This document shows positions 1-7,409 of a DNA stretch of 64,000 nt, in pieces. The stretch comes from G020348385 sp964580235. Its GTDB lineage: Bacteria > Acidobacteriota > Aminicenantia > Aminicenantales > Aminicenantaceae. Position 1 is the first letter of the stretch; each line of letters opens with the position of its first letter. The notes under the pieces are model-generated. The model was given only the letters and a program-made list of their open reading frames with translations. It had not been told where the DNA came from and did not search any database. The DNA is taken from positions 1 through 64,000 of the forward strand of contig CAZOJY010000001.1 of NCBI GenBank assembly GCA_964580235.1, read 5' to 3'. The position numbers and the translations under genes were made by a program.

Positions 1-190
1 CAAAAAGTTGTATTTGTTCCACCAGGTCGTCCTGTACCTGCCTGATCACTGCCTGGACCTGGTCTTTTCCCGTTACAAATAAATTGGCAGGGAAAATTGT
101 AATCATTACCTCATCCGATATCTTTTTCCCTGAATGTGGATCGATGCTTTGGATCGTTTCAATTTCGTCTCCCCAAAAAATTATACGATC
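1..190 (-). pseudogene. uvrB: UvrB internal fragment, 5'-truncated, runs off window start
   Basis: Read on the minus strand from 190 down to 1, one open frame encodes about 63 residues matching the middle of excinuclease ABC subunit B. It contains IIFWGDEIETIQSIDP, then ITIFPANLFVTGKDQ, then a glutamine-rich helix ending in DDLVEQIQLF. UvrB has FFGDEIE followed by a YPA-HFVT segment and a predicted helix at this place, roughly residues 200-265. The frame has no start codon and loses its similarity abruptly at about 190, where the oppositely oriented aminotransferase fragment begins. The N-terminal 200 residues with Walker A are therefore missing. The rest would lie left of the window. Recognition is from memory of the family. 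The fragment could be a real gene remnant or one side of an assembly chimera. Confidence 0.65.
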
Positions 191-301
191 GGATCTGGGA
201 CACCCGGAGAAATCACAAGAAAACTGGCCAGTGCTTATAAAAAAATTGTTGCCGGTGAAAATAAAAATTACCAGGAGTGGCTAACGTATGTGAATGGCTA
301 A
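182..301 (+). pseudogene. C-terminal fragment of a branched-chain/D-amino acid aminotransferase (class IV)
   Basis: A frame ending at the TAA at 299-301 encodes TIGSGTPGEITRKLASAY followed by a helix and the terminal QEWLTYVNG. This is the usual carboxyl end of fold-type IV PLP aminotransferases such as IlvE (IG-GKPGPIT-KL then HWLTPVN). Upstream of about 182 the frame stops resembling the family and meets a stop codon, so only the last 39 residues remain and the PLP-binding lysine is absent. The join with the uvrB piece falls between 182 and 193. The downstream DUF123 gene starts 8 bp before this stop, so the two were probably translationally coupled when the aminotransferase was intact. Confidence 0.6.
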
Positions 302-737
302 GGAACAGGATAGAGGGACGTATATTTTACTCATTAAACTGGCAAAAACCCAAAAGATACAACCGGGAAAGTTGCCGGAGGCCAAGTATAAAAAAGGAAT
401 CTATTTGTATGTCGGAAGGGCCCGGAAAGGACTTCGAGCCAGGATCAGACGGCACGTCCGAAGCCAAAAAAAGATATTCTGGCATGTCGATTACCTGCTG
501 CAAAAAGCAATGATCGAAGCTATCTGGATCCGGGAAAATTTTTTCAACGAATGTTTAACCGCTTCCAAAATACAAGACTTCCGACCTGCTGCAGCAACCC
601 CCCTAGAGGGATTTGGCTCGTCCGATTGTTGCTGCCCCAGTCATCTTTTTTATTCCTCCTTAAGCACAAAAGAGCTAATATCCTTGCAGAATGAATTAGG
701 ATTTAAAAAGGTGAAAATCGATGAAATTCGTGTTTAA
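294..737 (+). CDS. DUF123 GIY-YIG-like nuclease-domain protein
   Basis: A 147-residue protein of the DUF123 (COG1833) family, a GIY-YIG-like fold found alone or fused to endonuclease III. Visible hallmarks are GTYILLIKL near the N-terminus, GIYLYVGRARKGLRARIRRH around residues 35-55, WHVDYLL near 65, and the family C-terminal signature GFGSSDCCCPSHLFY near 108-122. Its biochemical role is not established; nuclease activity is inferred only from the fold. The ATG overlaps the stop of the upstream aminotransferase fragment, and the 3' end overlaps trmO by 17 bp, so the genes look co-transcribed. Confidence 0.85.
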   Translation: MAKEQDRGTYILLIKLAKTQKIQPGKLPEAKYKKGIYLYVGRARKGLRARIRRHVRSQKKIFWHVDYLLQKAMIEAIWIRENFFNECLTASKIQDFRPAAATPLEGFGSSDCCCPSHLFYSSLSTKELISLQNELGFKKVKIDEIRV

Positions 738-1164
738 ACCAATCGGGATAGTCCATTCTCCTTTCAAAAAAAAAGAAGATATCAAAAAATCTCGCTGTAT
801 CGATCCCAAAGGATTTGATTCTGTTCAGGGAGAACTGGCGATTTACGAAGAATTTGCCAAAGGCTTGCAGGATATCGACGGGTTTTCTCACATTGTTCTG
901 ATATTTGCTTTCCACAAATCCACGGAGAAAAAACTTTATTCCCACCCTCCATTCGATGACAAGCGGAGAGGTGTCTTTTCCACCCGAAGTCCCAACAGAC
1001 CCAATCCAATCGGTTTTTCAGTCCTTCATCTCATCAAGCGGGAGAAAAATGTACTGCATGTCCAGGGGGTGGATATAATCGAGGGCACTCCAATCCTGGA
1101 TATCAAGCCCTATACGCCCAGAGATCAAAAACCCGAAGCCCGATTCGGCTGGCTGGAAGAATAA
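721..1164 (+). CDS. trmO: tRNA (adenine-N6)-methyltransferase TrmO/TsaA family
   Basis: A 147-residue protein of the TsaA/TrmO (UPF0066) family. These enzymes use S-adenosylmethionine to methylate the N6 of threonylcarbamoyl-adenosine 37 in certain tRNAs, and they have an unusual beta-barrel fold. The start IGIVHSPF, the segment DGFSHIVLIFAFH and the core signature GVFSTRSPNRPNPIGFSV are all intact, followed by D-EGTPILDIKPYTP. The length fits the bacterial single-domain form, which is shorter than E. coli TrmO. It overlaps the DUF123 gene by 17 bp, and AAAAAGGTG lies just upstream of the ATG as a plausible ribosome-binding site. Confidence 0.9.
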   Translation: MKFVFKPIGIVHSPFKKKEDIKKSRCIDPKGFDSVQGELAIYEEFAKGLQDIDGFSHIVLIFAFHKSTEKKLYSHPPFDDKRRGVFSTRSPNRPNPIGFSVLHLIKREKNVLHVQGVDIIEGTPILDIKPYTPRDQKPEARFGWLEE

Positions 1165-1274
1165 TCGGCCAAAGTTTCTCTTCCTTGTTTTCAAGATTGG
1201 TTTTTGGTATATAATTTTTTTACTCCACAAAACGGGAATTCAGGAAAAAATATTTCAAAAGGAGGACGAGTAAA

Positions 1275-2618
1275 ATGAACAAATATCTTCCATTTGCCCT
1301 ATGTTTATCCCTCATCCTCTCTGCTCCGATGATGCTGAGGGCCTCTAAAATATTTCCATATGATACTAAGATCGTTGAGCTCCCAAATGGATTAAAAGTT
1401 GTCTCTGTCCCACTTTCCAATCCCAATATTATTTCATATTACACCATTGTCCGTTCCGGATCGCGAAATGAGGTCGAGCCGGGAAAATCCGGTTTTGCCC
1501 ATTTCTTTGAACACATGATGTTCAAGGGAACCGAAAACATGTCTCCAGAAGAGTATGATAATTTCCTCAGCGAGATCGGTGCAGGGACAAACGCCTACAC
1601 GACGGATGATTACACGTGTTATTACGTGGTCTTTGCAGGAAGAGAAAACTTGGAAAGCGTGGTCAAAGCCGAAGCAGACCGGTTTATCAACTTGTACTGG
1701 GACGAGGAGATGATCAAAACAGAAGCAACGGTTATCGAGGGCGAATACTATGCCAGCGTTTCCAGCCCTTCCCGGCGGGTGCTCGAGCTTTTACGGGATA
1801 CGGCTTTCGAGATCCATTCTTACAAGCACACCACCCTCGGATATCTCAAAGATATCCAGGATATGCCCAACCAATTCCCTTACAGTCAGTTGTATAAAAA
1901 ACGCTTTTATGCCCCTGATAACACAATCCTCCTTGTGGCCGGAGATTTCGATCATGATCAGTTGATGGCTTACGTGAAGCAGTACTACAGCAGTTGGGAA
2001 AAGTCCAACTACACACTGGACACCCCGGAAGAACCGGCTCAGGCCAAACCCAAAAGAGCTCACTACGATTGGCCGACACAGACTCTGCCGCTGCTGGCCA
2101 TCGGATTCCATGGTCCCGCTTACTCGGATGAAGCTATCGATAAAGCAGCGCTCGATTTGATGGCAGAAATCGCCTTTTCACGCTCTTCAAGTCTCTACCA
2201 TAGACTTGTCATCGAAGAACAAAAATGCCAGTCCCTGGGCGCCAGCTTTGCGGACCGGCGTGATCCTTATCTCTTGATCCTTAATTCCATCATTAAAAAT
2301 GAAAAGGACCTTCCCTATGTGGAAGAAGAGATCTTCAAAGAGCTTGAGAGGTTAAAAACGGAGCCAGTTGCCGAAGATACGCTGGCCGATATAAAATCCA
2401 ACCTCAAATATTCCTTTGCCCGTTCCTTGGGAACCACAGATGGCGTCGCAAGCTCTCTTGCTTTTTACATCAACCTAACGACAGACCCGGGAAGCGTGAA
2501 CAAACTGTTTGAGCTTTTCGAAAAAGTCACCCCTCAGGATATCATGGAAACAGCCAAAAAATATTTCGACAAGTCAAACAGCACGGTGGTGACCTTGACA
2601 GGAGGGAAGACACAATGA
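1275..2618 (+). CDS. Secreted M16 zinc peptidase, catalytic subunit
   Basis: A 447-residue exported zinc peptidase of the insulinase/processing-peptidase family M16. A signal peptide covers about residues 1-23. The inverted zinc motif HFFEH is at 76-80 inside FAHFFEHMMFKGTENM, and the third ligand is expected in TVIEGEYYA around residue 155. A strong AAGGAGG lies 9 bases before the ATG. The gene overlaps its partner by ATGA at 2615, so the two should be made together. In two-subunit bacterial M16B enzymes the HxxEH chain works with a second chain lacking zinc ligands, and that arrangement is seen here. It probably acts in the periplasm on peptides; the substrate is unknown. Confidence 0.92.
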   Translation: MNKYLPFALCLSLILSAPMMLRASKIFPYDTKIVELPNGLKVVSVPLSNPNIISYYTIVRSGSRNEVEPGKSGFAHFFEHMMFKGTENMSPEEYDNFLSEIGAGTNAYTTDDYTCYYVVFAGRENLESVVKAEADRFINLYWDEEMIKTEATVIEGEYYASVSSPSRRVLELLRDTAFEIHSYKHTTLGYLKDIQDMPNQFPYSQLYKKRFYAPDNTILLVAGDFDHDQLMAYVKQYYSSWEKSNYTLDTPEEPAQAKPKRAHYDWPTQTLPLLAIGFHGPAYSDEAIDKAALDLMAEIAFSRSSSLYHRLVIEEQKCQSLGASFADRRDPYLLILNSIIKNEKDLPYVEEEIFKELERLKTEPVAEDTLADIKSNLKYSFARSLGTTDGVASSLAFYINLTTDPGSVNKLFELFEKVTPQDIMETAKKYFDKSNSTVVTLTGGKTQ

Positions 2619-4150
2619 AAAAATTAAAACTGCTCTGGCAAGCTGGAATTTTTGCCCTGGCTTTTTTCATGGCTATATCTTGCACAAAAGAAACGACAGG
2701 AAAAATGAAGTCTGAGTTTCTTCCGGTTGAGGACAGTCCTTTGATCAACTTCCGGATTTTGCTCAATATCGGCTCGGCCAATGACCCGGCAGGGAAAGAA
2801 GGCCTGTGCCAGCTCACATGCAGCATGCTGGCAGGCGGAGGGACTAAAACCCTGACTTATAAAGACATCCAAAAAAAATTCTATCCAATGGCCGCAAGCG
2901 TAGGTCTTCGTGTCGAAAAAGAGATGTCTGTCTTTTCAGGAAGCATCCACATTGACAATCTGGATGAATATTACACCACTTTCAAAGAAATGCTGCTCGA
3001 TCCGGGATTCCGCGAAGAAGACTTTATCCGGTTAAAATCCAACCAGCTCAACTTTTTGGAAAAAACTCTGGTCAGCAATATGGACGAACAATTCGGCAAG
3101 GAAATCCTGAACCTGATGATGTACGAGGGACATCCCTACGGTCATCACGATGCGGGAACAGTGGCAGGTGTTCGAAGCCTGAGCCTTGATGATGTTAAAG
3201 CTTTTTATCAAGAACATTTCAAGCAGGGTAACATCACCATCGGACTAGCCGGAGGTTATCCTGCAAATTTTCCTACAAAAGTCAACGGCGATTTTTCGGC
3301 TCTCCCAGAGGGGTTCAGCCCCCAACTTGAACTGCCTGCCCAGCGGCTGCCCGAAGGGTTGGAGATCGTGATCGCCGACAAAAAAACTCCTGCTACAAAT
3401 ATCTCGATGGGTTTCCCCCTCACCATCAACAAGTCATCCGATGACTTTTTTGCTCTATGGATCGCCACTTCCCATTTCGGAGAGCACCGGCAGAGCCTTT
3501 CCCTTCTCTATCAAAAAATCAGGGAGGAGCGGGGACAGAATTACGGAGACTATGCCTATGCCGACCACTTCATCCAAGGGCGACGCAAATTCCCGGCAAC
3601 CAATTACTGCCGGCAGCAGCAGTATTTTTCGATCTGGATTCGGGCATTGGCCAATTCAAACCGTCACTTTGTCCTACGCCAAGCAATCAGAGAATTAAAA
3701 AAATTGGTGGAAGAGGGGATTCCCAAGGATAGATTCGAACTCGTTCGCAAATACCTTCTAAACTACACCAGACTTTATGCCCAAACACTCGGAGAACGGC
3801 TCGGCTGGCAGATGGACTCCCACTATTACGGCTACCAAGATTTCCTGGCAGACGCGCAGAAACGCCTTCCCAGGATCACGCACGAGGATGTGAACCGTGC
3901 CATCAGAACCTATCTGAACTCAGAGAATATCTATATCGCTATCATCACTCAGGATGCAGAAGCCCTGAAGAATGACCTAATCGCCAATACACCTTCCCCT
4001 ATCACATATGCTAATCCGAATATGCCTCAGAAAATCCTCAATGAAGACCTTGTTATTCAGACATTTCCTCTCGACATCTACCCGGACAAAATCCGAATCG
4101 CCAAAGCTTCTGACTTTTTCCAGAAAACGGGAGTTCCAAATACAAAGTGA
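2615..4150 (+). CDS. M16 peptidase-like lipoprotein, non-catalytic partner
   Basis: A 511-residue M16-fold protein. The N-terminus is a lipoprotein signal with lipobox AISC at about residues 21-24, so it is probably membrane-anchored. Where a catalytic M16 chain has HxxEH, this one reads GLCQLTCSML, so the zinc ligands are gone while the preceding PAGKEG and the following GGTKTLTYKDI are conserved. Later it has REERGQNYGDYAYADHF, the region that carries the Arg/Tyr substrate pair in non-catalytic M16B partners. It overlaps the catalytic gene by 4 bp. The inferred role is the substrate-binding half of a heterodimer. No frameshift is seen. Confidence 0.88.
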   Translation: MKKLKLLWQAGIFALAFFMAISCTKETTGKMKSEFLPVEDSPLINFRILLNIGSANDPAGKEGLCQLTCSMLAGGGTKTLTYKDIQKKFYPMAASVGLRVEKEMSVFSGSIHIDNLDEYYTTFKEMLLDPGFREEDFIRLKSNQLNFLEKTLVSNMDEQFGKEILNLMMYEGHPYGHHDAGTVAGVRSLSLDDVKAFYQEHFKQGNITIGLAGGYPANFPTKVNGDFSALPEGFSPQLELPAQRLPEGLEIVIADKKTPATNISMGFPLTINKSSDDFFALWIATSHFGEHRQSLSLLYQKIREERGQNYGDYAYADHFIQGRRKFPATNYCRQQQYFSIWIRALANSNRHFVLRQAIRELKKLVEEGIPKDRFELVRKYLLNYTRLYAQTLGERLGWQMDSHYYGYQDFLADAQKRLPRITHEDVNRAIRTYLNSENIYIAIITQDAEALKNDLIANTPSPITYANPNMPQKILNEDLVIQTFPLDIYPDKIRIAKASDFFQKTGVPNTK

Positions 4151-4163
4151 AGCGCTGAAAACA

Positions 4164-4395
4164 GCCTTTATCGGGGACAGCTTAACGGAGGAGGCCATCG
4201 GGGCTTCTTATTTTGACATAATTCGAAACATATTGCCTCAACATGAGCTGTTGAACTGCGGTAAATGGGGAGACCAAAGGCTTAAAATTCACTGTTGATG
4301 GGGTGCATCTCAACAGCCAAGGAGCCGAGATGGTGGCTGAAGTGTCGAGCGAAAAGATTCAATCAAAGTTCCCAAATGTTTTTTTCAGCACTTAG
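4164..4395 (+). pseudogene. Remnant of an SGNH/GDSL hydrolase, internally deleted
   Basis: Directly after the M16 pair lies a decayed esterase. From 4164 one frame gives AFIGDSLTEEAIG, the block I GDS(L) nucleophile motif, and runs on to about 4290. A second frame, shifted by one, gives GLKFTVDGVHLNSQGAEMVA, the block V Asp-x-x-His motif, and ends at the TAG at 4393-4395. Only about 77 codons remain, whereas intact family members have about 200 or more, and blocks II and III are missing. The 3' end overlaps the tail of the convergent B3/4-domain gene. An intact SGNH hydrolase exists elsewhere in the window at 48994. Confidence 0.7.
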
Positions 4396-5064
4396 CAGTT
4401 CATGATTTATCCTGCCACCACAATATTTTTCCACCAATCGGCTCAGATCCGTTGCCGTTTCCATTATCTCCCCGGCCATCACAGGCGGAAGGCCTTCCGA
4501 TACCAGCAGCACATCCTGTGTTTCCTCTGTCATCTTCGTTTTTTCACACTCACGCCAGTTCCACCGACGGCAGAGGACCTCTTTCGCGTCCGCATAGATA
4601 ACCTCCCCCTTCCGGGCTTTTTGCAGCTCCCAAGAGCCCAGGGGGGAAAAAGCCTCATCTCCGTTTGCGAATCTTAGAAGGATATCCCCGTCCACTTTAG
4701 CAAGATCATCCCCGCCAACAGGGACCATGTGCAGGAGGGAAACACAATTGTAGATGTCCACCAACTTATTGATTGAACGGATGTCTTTTTCTTCCAAGGT
4801 CATCCGGTAAAGATTTTCCACAGAACTTAGATGTTTTTTCGGCTTGGCGCCGAAAAGAGTGTAAGCATTCCTCCAGCTTTGAATTTTTGGAAACTGAGCA
4901 AGTGACTCCTGGTCAAAATTATTTCTGATTTTCCTCTGTGTCTCATTGATCTGTTCCCGGATTGCAGGGCAATCCTCGTGATTATCCATACCCTTGGCGC
5001 ACACAACTCCGATATGAAGCCCAGGAAAGGCAGCAAAAATCGCGGGATCGATCTTGAATTTCAT
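4363..5064 (-). CDS. B3/B4 tRNA-binding domain protein
   Basis: A 233-residue stand-alone B3/B4-domain protein (COG3382), the fold found in the beta subunit of phenylalanyl-tRNA synthetase. Characteristic segments are FPGLHIGVV near residue 13, the central WRNAYTLFGAKPKKHLSSVENL, LVDIYNCVSLLHMVPVGGDDL, and the late block DVLLVSEGLPPV. Free-standing members are thought to bind or edit misacylated tRNA, but this is unproven for most. Its ATG overlaps the stop of the upstream decarboxylase by 4 bp, so the two form an operon. That pairing hints at aromatic amino-acid handling, which is inference. Confidence 0.8.
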   Translation of the reverse strand: MKFKIDPAIFAAFPGLHIGVVCAKGMDNHEDCPAIREQINETQRKIRNNFDQESLAQFPKIQSWRNAYTLFGAKPKKHLSSVENLYRMTLEEKDIRSINKLVDIYNCVSLLHMVPVGGDDLAKVDGDILLRFANGDEAFSPLGSWELQKARKGEVIYADAKEVLCRRWNWRECEKTKMTEETQDVLLVSEGLPPVMAGEIMETATDLSRLVEKYCGGRINHELLSAEKNIWEL

Positions 5065-6470
5065 GCCAAAAGTCCTTCTGCCGTCATCTGGATCAGCTCC
5101 CAGGCATCGCGGACATGTTTCTCCTTGGTCAACCTGGCGGCTATGGACATCCGCAGCACATACTTTCCCCGGAGTGATGTCTGGGATAGGAGCAATTTTC
5201 CTGTTCGGTTCAATCTTTCGAGGAATTTTTTGTTCAGCTCATTCAGTTTGTCATCATTGCGGCCATCGTTCAGACGAAAACAGACCAGACTCACAGGCAC
5301 AGGCGCCATGAGTTCAAACCGCTCATCCTGTTCTATCCAGTCCTTGACCATTTCGGCCAACCGAATATGTTCCCGGACAATCTTCTGGAGCCCTTCTACT
5401 CCATAGGAACGGATCACGAACCAAAGCTTGAGGGCCCGAAAACGCCGGCCCAGCTGGATGCCCCAGTCACGATAATTTTTCACTTCGGCATCCACTCCTG
5501 TCCTGAGGTACTCAGGATGAATCTCGAACGTCCGGATCAGGGCTCCTTCATCTTTGACAAAATAGGCCGAACAATCAAAATTGGTAAGCATCCACTTATG
5601 GGGATTAAAGACAAAAGAATCCACATATTCTACACCGTCCAGCATCCATTTTTTTTCAGAAAGAATGGCGGCCGTTCCGGAAAAGGCCGCATCCACATGA
5701 AACCACACATCATGGCGACGGCAAATCCTGCCGATTTGAGCCAGCGGATCGACAGCGGTTGAAGAGGTGGTTCCGACCGTTCCTACAACGCAGGCGGGTT
5801 GGAATCCTTTATGTGTGTCTGCCACGATGGCTCCTTCAAGTTTTTCCGGAATCATAGCATATTTTTCATCCGTCGGAATATACCGGAGATTCTCCCTGCC
5901 ATACCCGGCAATTTTCACGCCTTTTTCGATGCTGGAATGGGTTTCTTCCGAAGCGTAGACTGTCAGAGTATTTTGGATTCCCCTCAAATTCGCATGAAAA
6001 TTCGTCACTCTTTCCCTAGCGGAGATAAGAGCGACAAGCGTGGCTGTAGAAGCTGTGTCCTGTATAACACCGGTCATCCCTTCTGGCAGGCCGAGCATCT
6101 GGCGCAGCCAGTCCAAAACAACCTCTTCCAATTCTGCTGCAGCAGGAGAAGTCTGCCAGACCATGCACTGGGCTCCCAAGCCGGCTGTGAGCAATTCCGC
6201 CAGGATGGAAGGGGGGCTGTTGTTGGCGGGAAAATAGGCAAACCAAAACGGATGCTGCCAGTGTGTGATACCCGGAAGGATAACCTTTTGAAAATCTTGA
6301 AAAATACTGTCCATAGATTCACCCTGAGCCGGGGGTTTTACCGGAAGCTTTTTCCGAACATCCCCAGGTTTCAAAGAAGGCGACACCGGCAGCGCCTCTA
6401 TTTTTTCAAAATATTCCACCACCCAATCCACAAATTGGTACCCATATCGACGAAAGGATTCCTTATCCAT
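5061..6470 (-). CDS. PLP-dependent aromatic-L-amino-acid decarboxylase family protein
   Basis: A 469-residue group II PLP decarboxylase (aromatic-amino-acid, tyrosine or glutamate type). Seen are HWQHPFWFAYFPANNSPPS, GLGAQCMVWQTSPAAAELE, the PLP-ring stacking and contact region HVDAAFSG, and the Schiff-base lysine in FNPHKWMLTNFDCSA. The animal-like pattern suggests an aromatic substrate such as Phe, Tyr or Trp, giving an amine and CO2, but specificity cannot be read from motifs. The ATG at 6470 is chosen because AAAGGAG lies 8 bases upstream; an ATG two codons earlier is too close to it. A strong promoter precedes the gene, and it overlaps the B3/4 gene downstream. Confidence 0.9.
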   Translation of the reverse strand: MDKESFRRYGYQFVDWVVEYFEKIEALPVSPSLKPGDVRKKLPVKPPAQGESMDSIFQDFQKVILPGITHWQHPFWFAYFPANNSPPSILAELLTAGLGAQCMVWQTSPAAAELEEVVLDWLRQMLGLPEGMTGVIQDTASTATLVALISARERVTNFHANLRGIQNTLTVYASEETHSSIEKGVKIAGYGRENLRYIPTDEKYAMIPEKLEGAIVADTHKGFQPACVVGTVGTTSSTAVDPLAQIGRICRRHDVWFHVDAAFSGTAAILSEKKWMLDGVEYVDSFVFNPHKWMLTNFDCSAYFVKDEGALIRTFEIHPEYLRTGVDAEVKNYRDWGIQLGRRFRALKLWFVIRSYGVEGLQKIVREHIRLAEMVKDWIEQDERFELMAPVPVSLVCFRLNDGRNDDKLNELNKKFLERLNRTGKLLLSQTSLRGKYVLRMSIAARLTKEKHVRDAWELIQMTAEGLLA

Positions 6471-6498
6471 AATCATTCTCCTTTGGATATCCGGCCTC

Positions 6499-6527
6499 AT
6501 TCTAAAAAATTCGCTTTGTCTAGTCAA
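6499..6527 (-). promoter_or_regulatory. Sigma70-type promoter of the decarboxylase operon
   Basis: On the minus strand TTGACT (6527-6522) and TAGAAT (6504-6499) are separated by 17 bp. The expected start near 6492 gives a 22-nt leader that includes the AAAGGAG ribosome-binding site before the ATG at 6470. Confidence 0.7.
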
Positions 6528-6660
6528 AGCCCTCCTCTCCTGGATTTTTTTTCGGTTTTTTTTATTTGCGTCAAAAATCAGAAAAAAAGCTGATTTTCAG
6601 GCAAAAAATATGTAAATTACAAGGCCTACTCAGCAATTTATAAAAATTTAAAAAAAATCG

Positions 6661-6689
6661 TTGAATATTGCTTTTTTTTGTGGTATAAT
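6661..6689 (+). promoter_or_regulatory. Sigma70-type promoter with no ORF behind it
   Basis: TTGAAT (6661-6666), a 17-bp T-rich spacer and a perfect TATAAT (6684-6689) point rightwards into an ~400-bp stretch without a credible ORF. Transcription would start near 6696. The region is AT-rich, so chance hexamers are possible, but exact spacing and a downstream terminator support it. Confidence 0.5.
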
Positions 6690-6810
6690 ATTTAAAAGGC
6701 TTTCAAAAGGGGGAAAATAAACTGAGAGAAAAGGTTGATTTTTATCTAATTTTACTCTTTTCAGATAATTATAAGCCTTCCCATCAATAAAGCCTCAATC
6801 TTATCTCCTT

Positions 6811-6828
6811 CTTTTTTTATAAAAAAAG
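6811..6828. repeat. Perfect 18-bp A/T palindrome
   Basis: CTTTTTTTATAAAAAAAG is its own reverse complement, with 8-bp arms around AT. It sits in the AT-rich gap upstream of the cobalamin riboswitch. It may be a weak bidirectional terminator or a bending element; low complexity limits its meaning. Confidence 0.5.
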
Positions 6829-7063
6829 CTGTAATCTTCTCATCTCTTTTTTTCCTTTTTTAAGTTTCTGTAAAAAATCTAAAATCCAAGGCAATTTTTT
6901 TCAATTTCAGCAACTTTTTATCCAAAACAAGCGTATATATATATGGAATGATAAAAATGATGGAAGAAAAGAGATTGCAGAAAACAAGAAACTCCCTCCT
7001 TTTTTTCCCTCCTTTTAGCGAAGGATTTCACATAGATCCCTTAACCTCTTAATCCATCCCCTC

Positions 7064-7110
7064 AAAGGCTGCCGATTCCACCATTAGGTTAAAGGCAGCC
7101 TTTCTATTTT
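7064..7110 (+). terminator. Intrinsic terminator upstream of the cobalamin riboswitch
   Basis: AAAGGCTGCC (7064-7073) pairs with GGCAGCCTTT (7094-7103) across a 20-nt loop, followed by CTATTTT. The stem is perfect over 10 bp. It would isolate the riboswitch-btuB unit from transcription arriving from the left. Confidence 0.65.
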
Positions 7111-7170
7111 CATCCCCTTTATTCATAGGAAAAAATGTGTTATGCTGGTGCTGTCTTTGACAACTGAATC

Positions 7171-7328
7171 TTACGGTTTACTGGGCAGGGAAGTCCGTGA
7201 AAAACGGACACAGCCCCCGCTACTGTAATCGGGGACAAATTCCAGAACAATCCACTGTTCTCAGAACGAGAGAATGGGAAGGCCTGGAAGGAGGATGATC
7301 CGAAAGTCAGGAAACCTCTCATAAGCCG
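7171..7328 (+). promoter_or_regulatory. Cobalamin (adenosylcobalamin) riboswitch
   Basis: The conserved landmarks of the B12 element occur in order: GGGAAGTCCGTGAAAAACGG, ACAGCCCCCGCTACTGTAAT (the B12-box-like core around 7208-7229), CGGGGAC, a peripheral stem near 7240-7275, then GGGAAGGCCTGGAAGGAGGA and GATGATCCGAAAGTCAGGA before ACCT. This aptamer senses adenosylcobalamin and usually represses B12 uptake genes. An intrinsic terminator follows at once and a BtuB-like receptor lies downstream. Confidence 0.93.
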
Positions 7329-7334
7329 AAAAAG

Positions 7335-7370
7335 CCCATCTTCGGGAGGAAGATCGGGTTGATTTTTTTT
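7335..7370 (+). terminator. Riboswitch expression platform: intrinsic terminator
   Basis: CCCATCTTC (7335-7343) can pair with GAAGATCGGG (7349-7358, one bulged C), followed by TTGATTTTTTTT. It sits directly after the cobalamin aptamer and 40 bp before the btuB ATG, so ligand binding probably favours this terminator. The alternative antiterminator pairing was not worked out. Confidence 0.7.
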
Positions 7371-7409
7371 GCTAAACACACCGGGGGCAAAAGTTCAAGG
7401 AGGATATCT

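Larger units (their letters stand above)
6696..7110 (+). ncRNA. Candidate non-coding transcript in the 6.5-7.2 kb gap
   Basis: This stretch lies between the promoter at 6661 and the terminator at 7064-7103 and has no ORF with a plausible start and ribosome-binding site. It is pyrimidine-rich and contains a perfect 18-bp A/T palindrome (6811-6828) and a TATATATATATG run near 6934. I do not recognise a known RNA family. The call rests only on promoter-terminator boundaries and may equally be a long untranslated spacer. Confidence 0.25.

Noticed and set aside
1185..1215. TTGTTT-19-TATAAT before the M16 catalytic gene
   Set aside because: The -10 is perfect but the -35 is poor and the spacing is long; transcription may also come from the trmO side, so no promoter feature was called.
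3441..3732. Two overlapping plus-strand frames inside the second M16 gene
   Set aside because: Shadow frames; the M16 frame is continuous through the region, so there is no frameshift.
5799..6593. A 264-codon open frame antisense to the decarboxylase gene
   Set aside because: The opposite strand carries clear PLP-decarboxylase motifs over the same bases; this is a shadow frame.
6934..6942. TATATATAT run
   Set aside because: Short simple-sequence repeat in an AT-rich gap; no structural or regulatory meaning can be supported.
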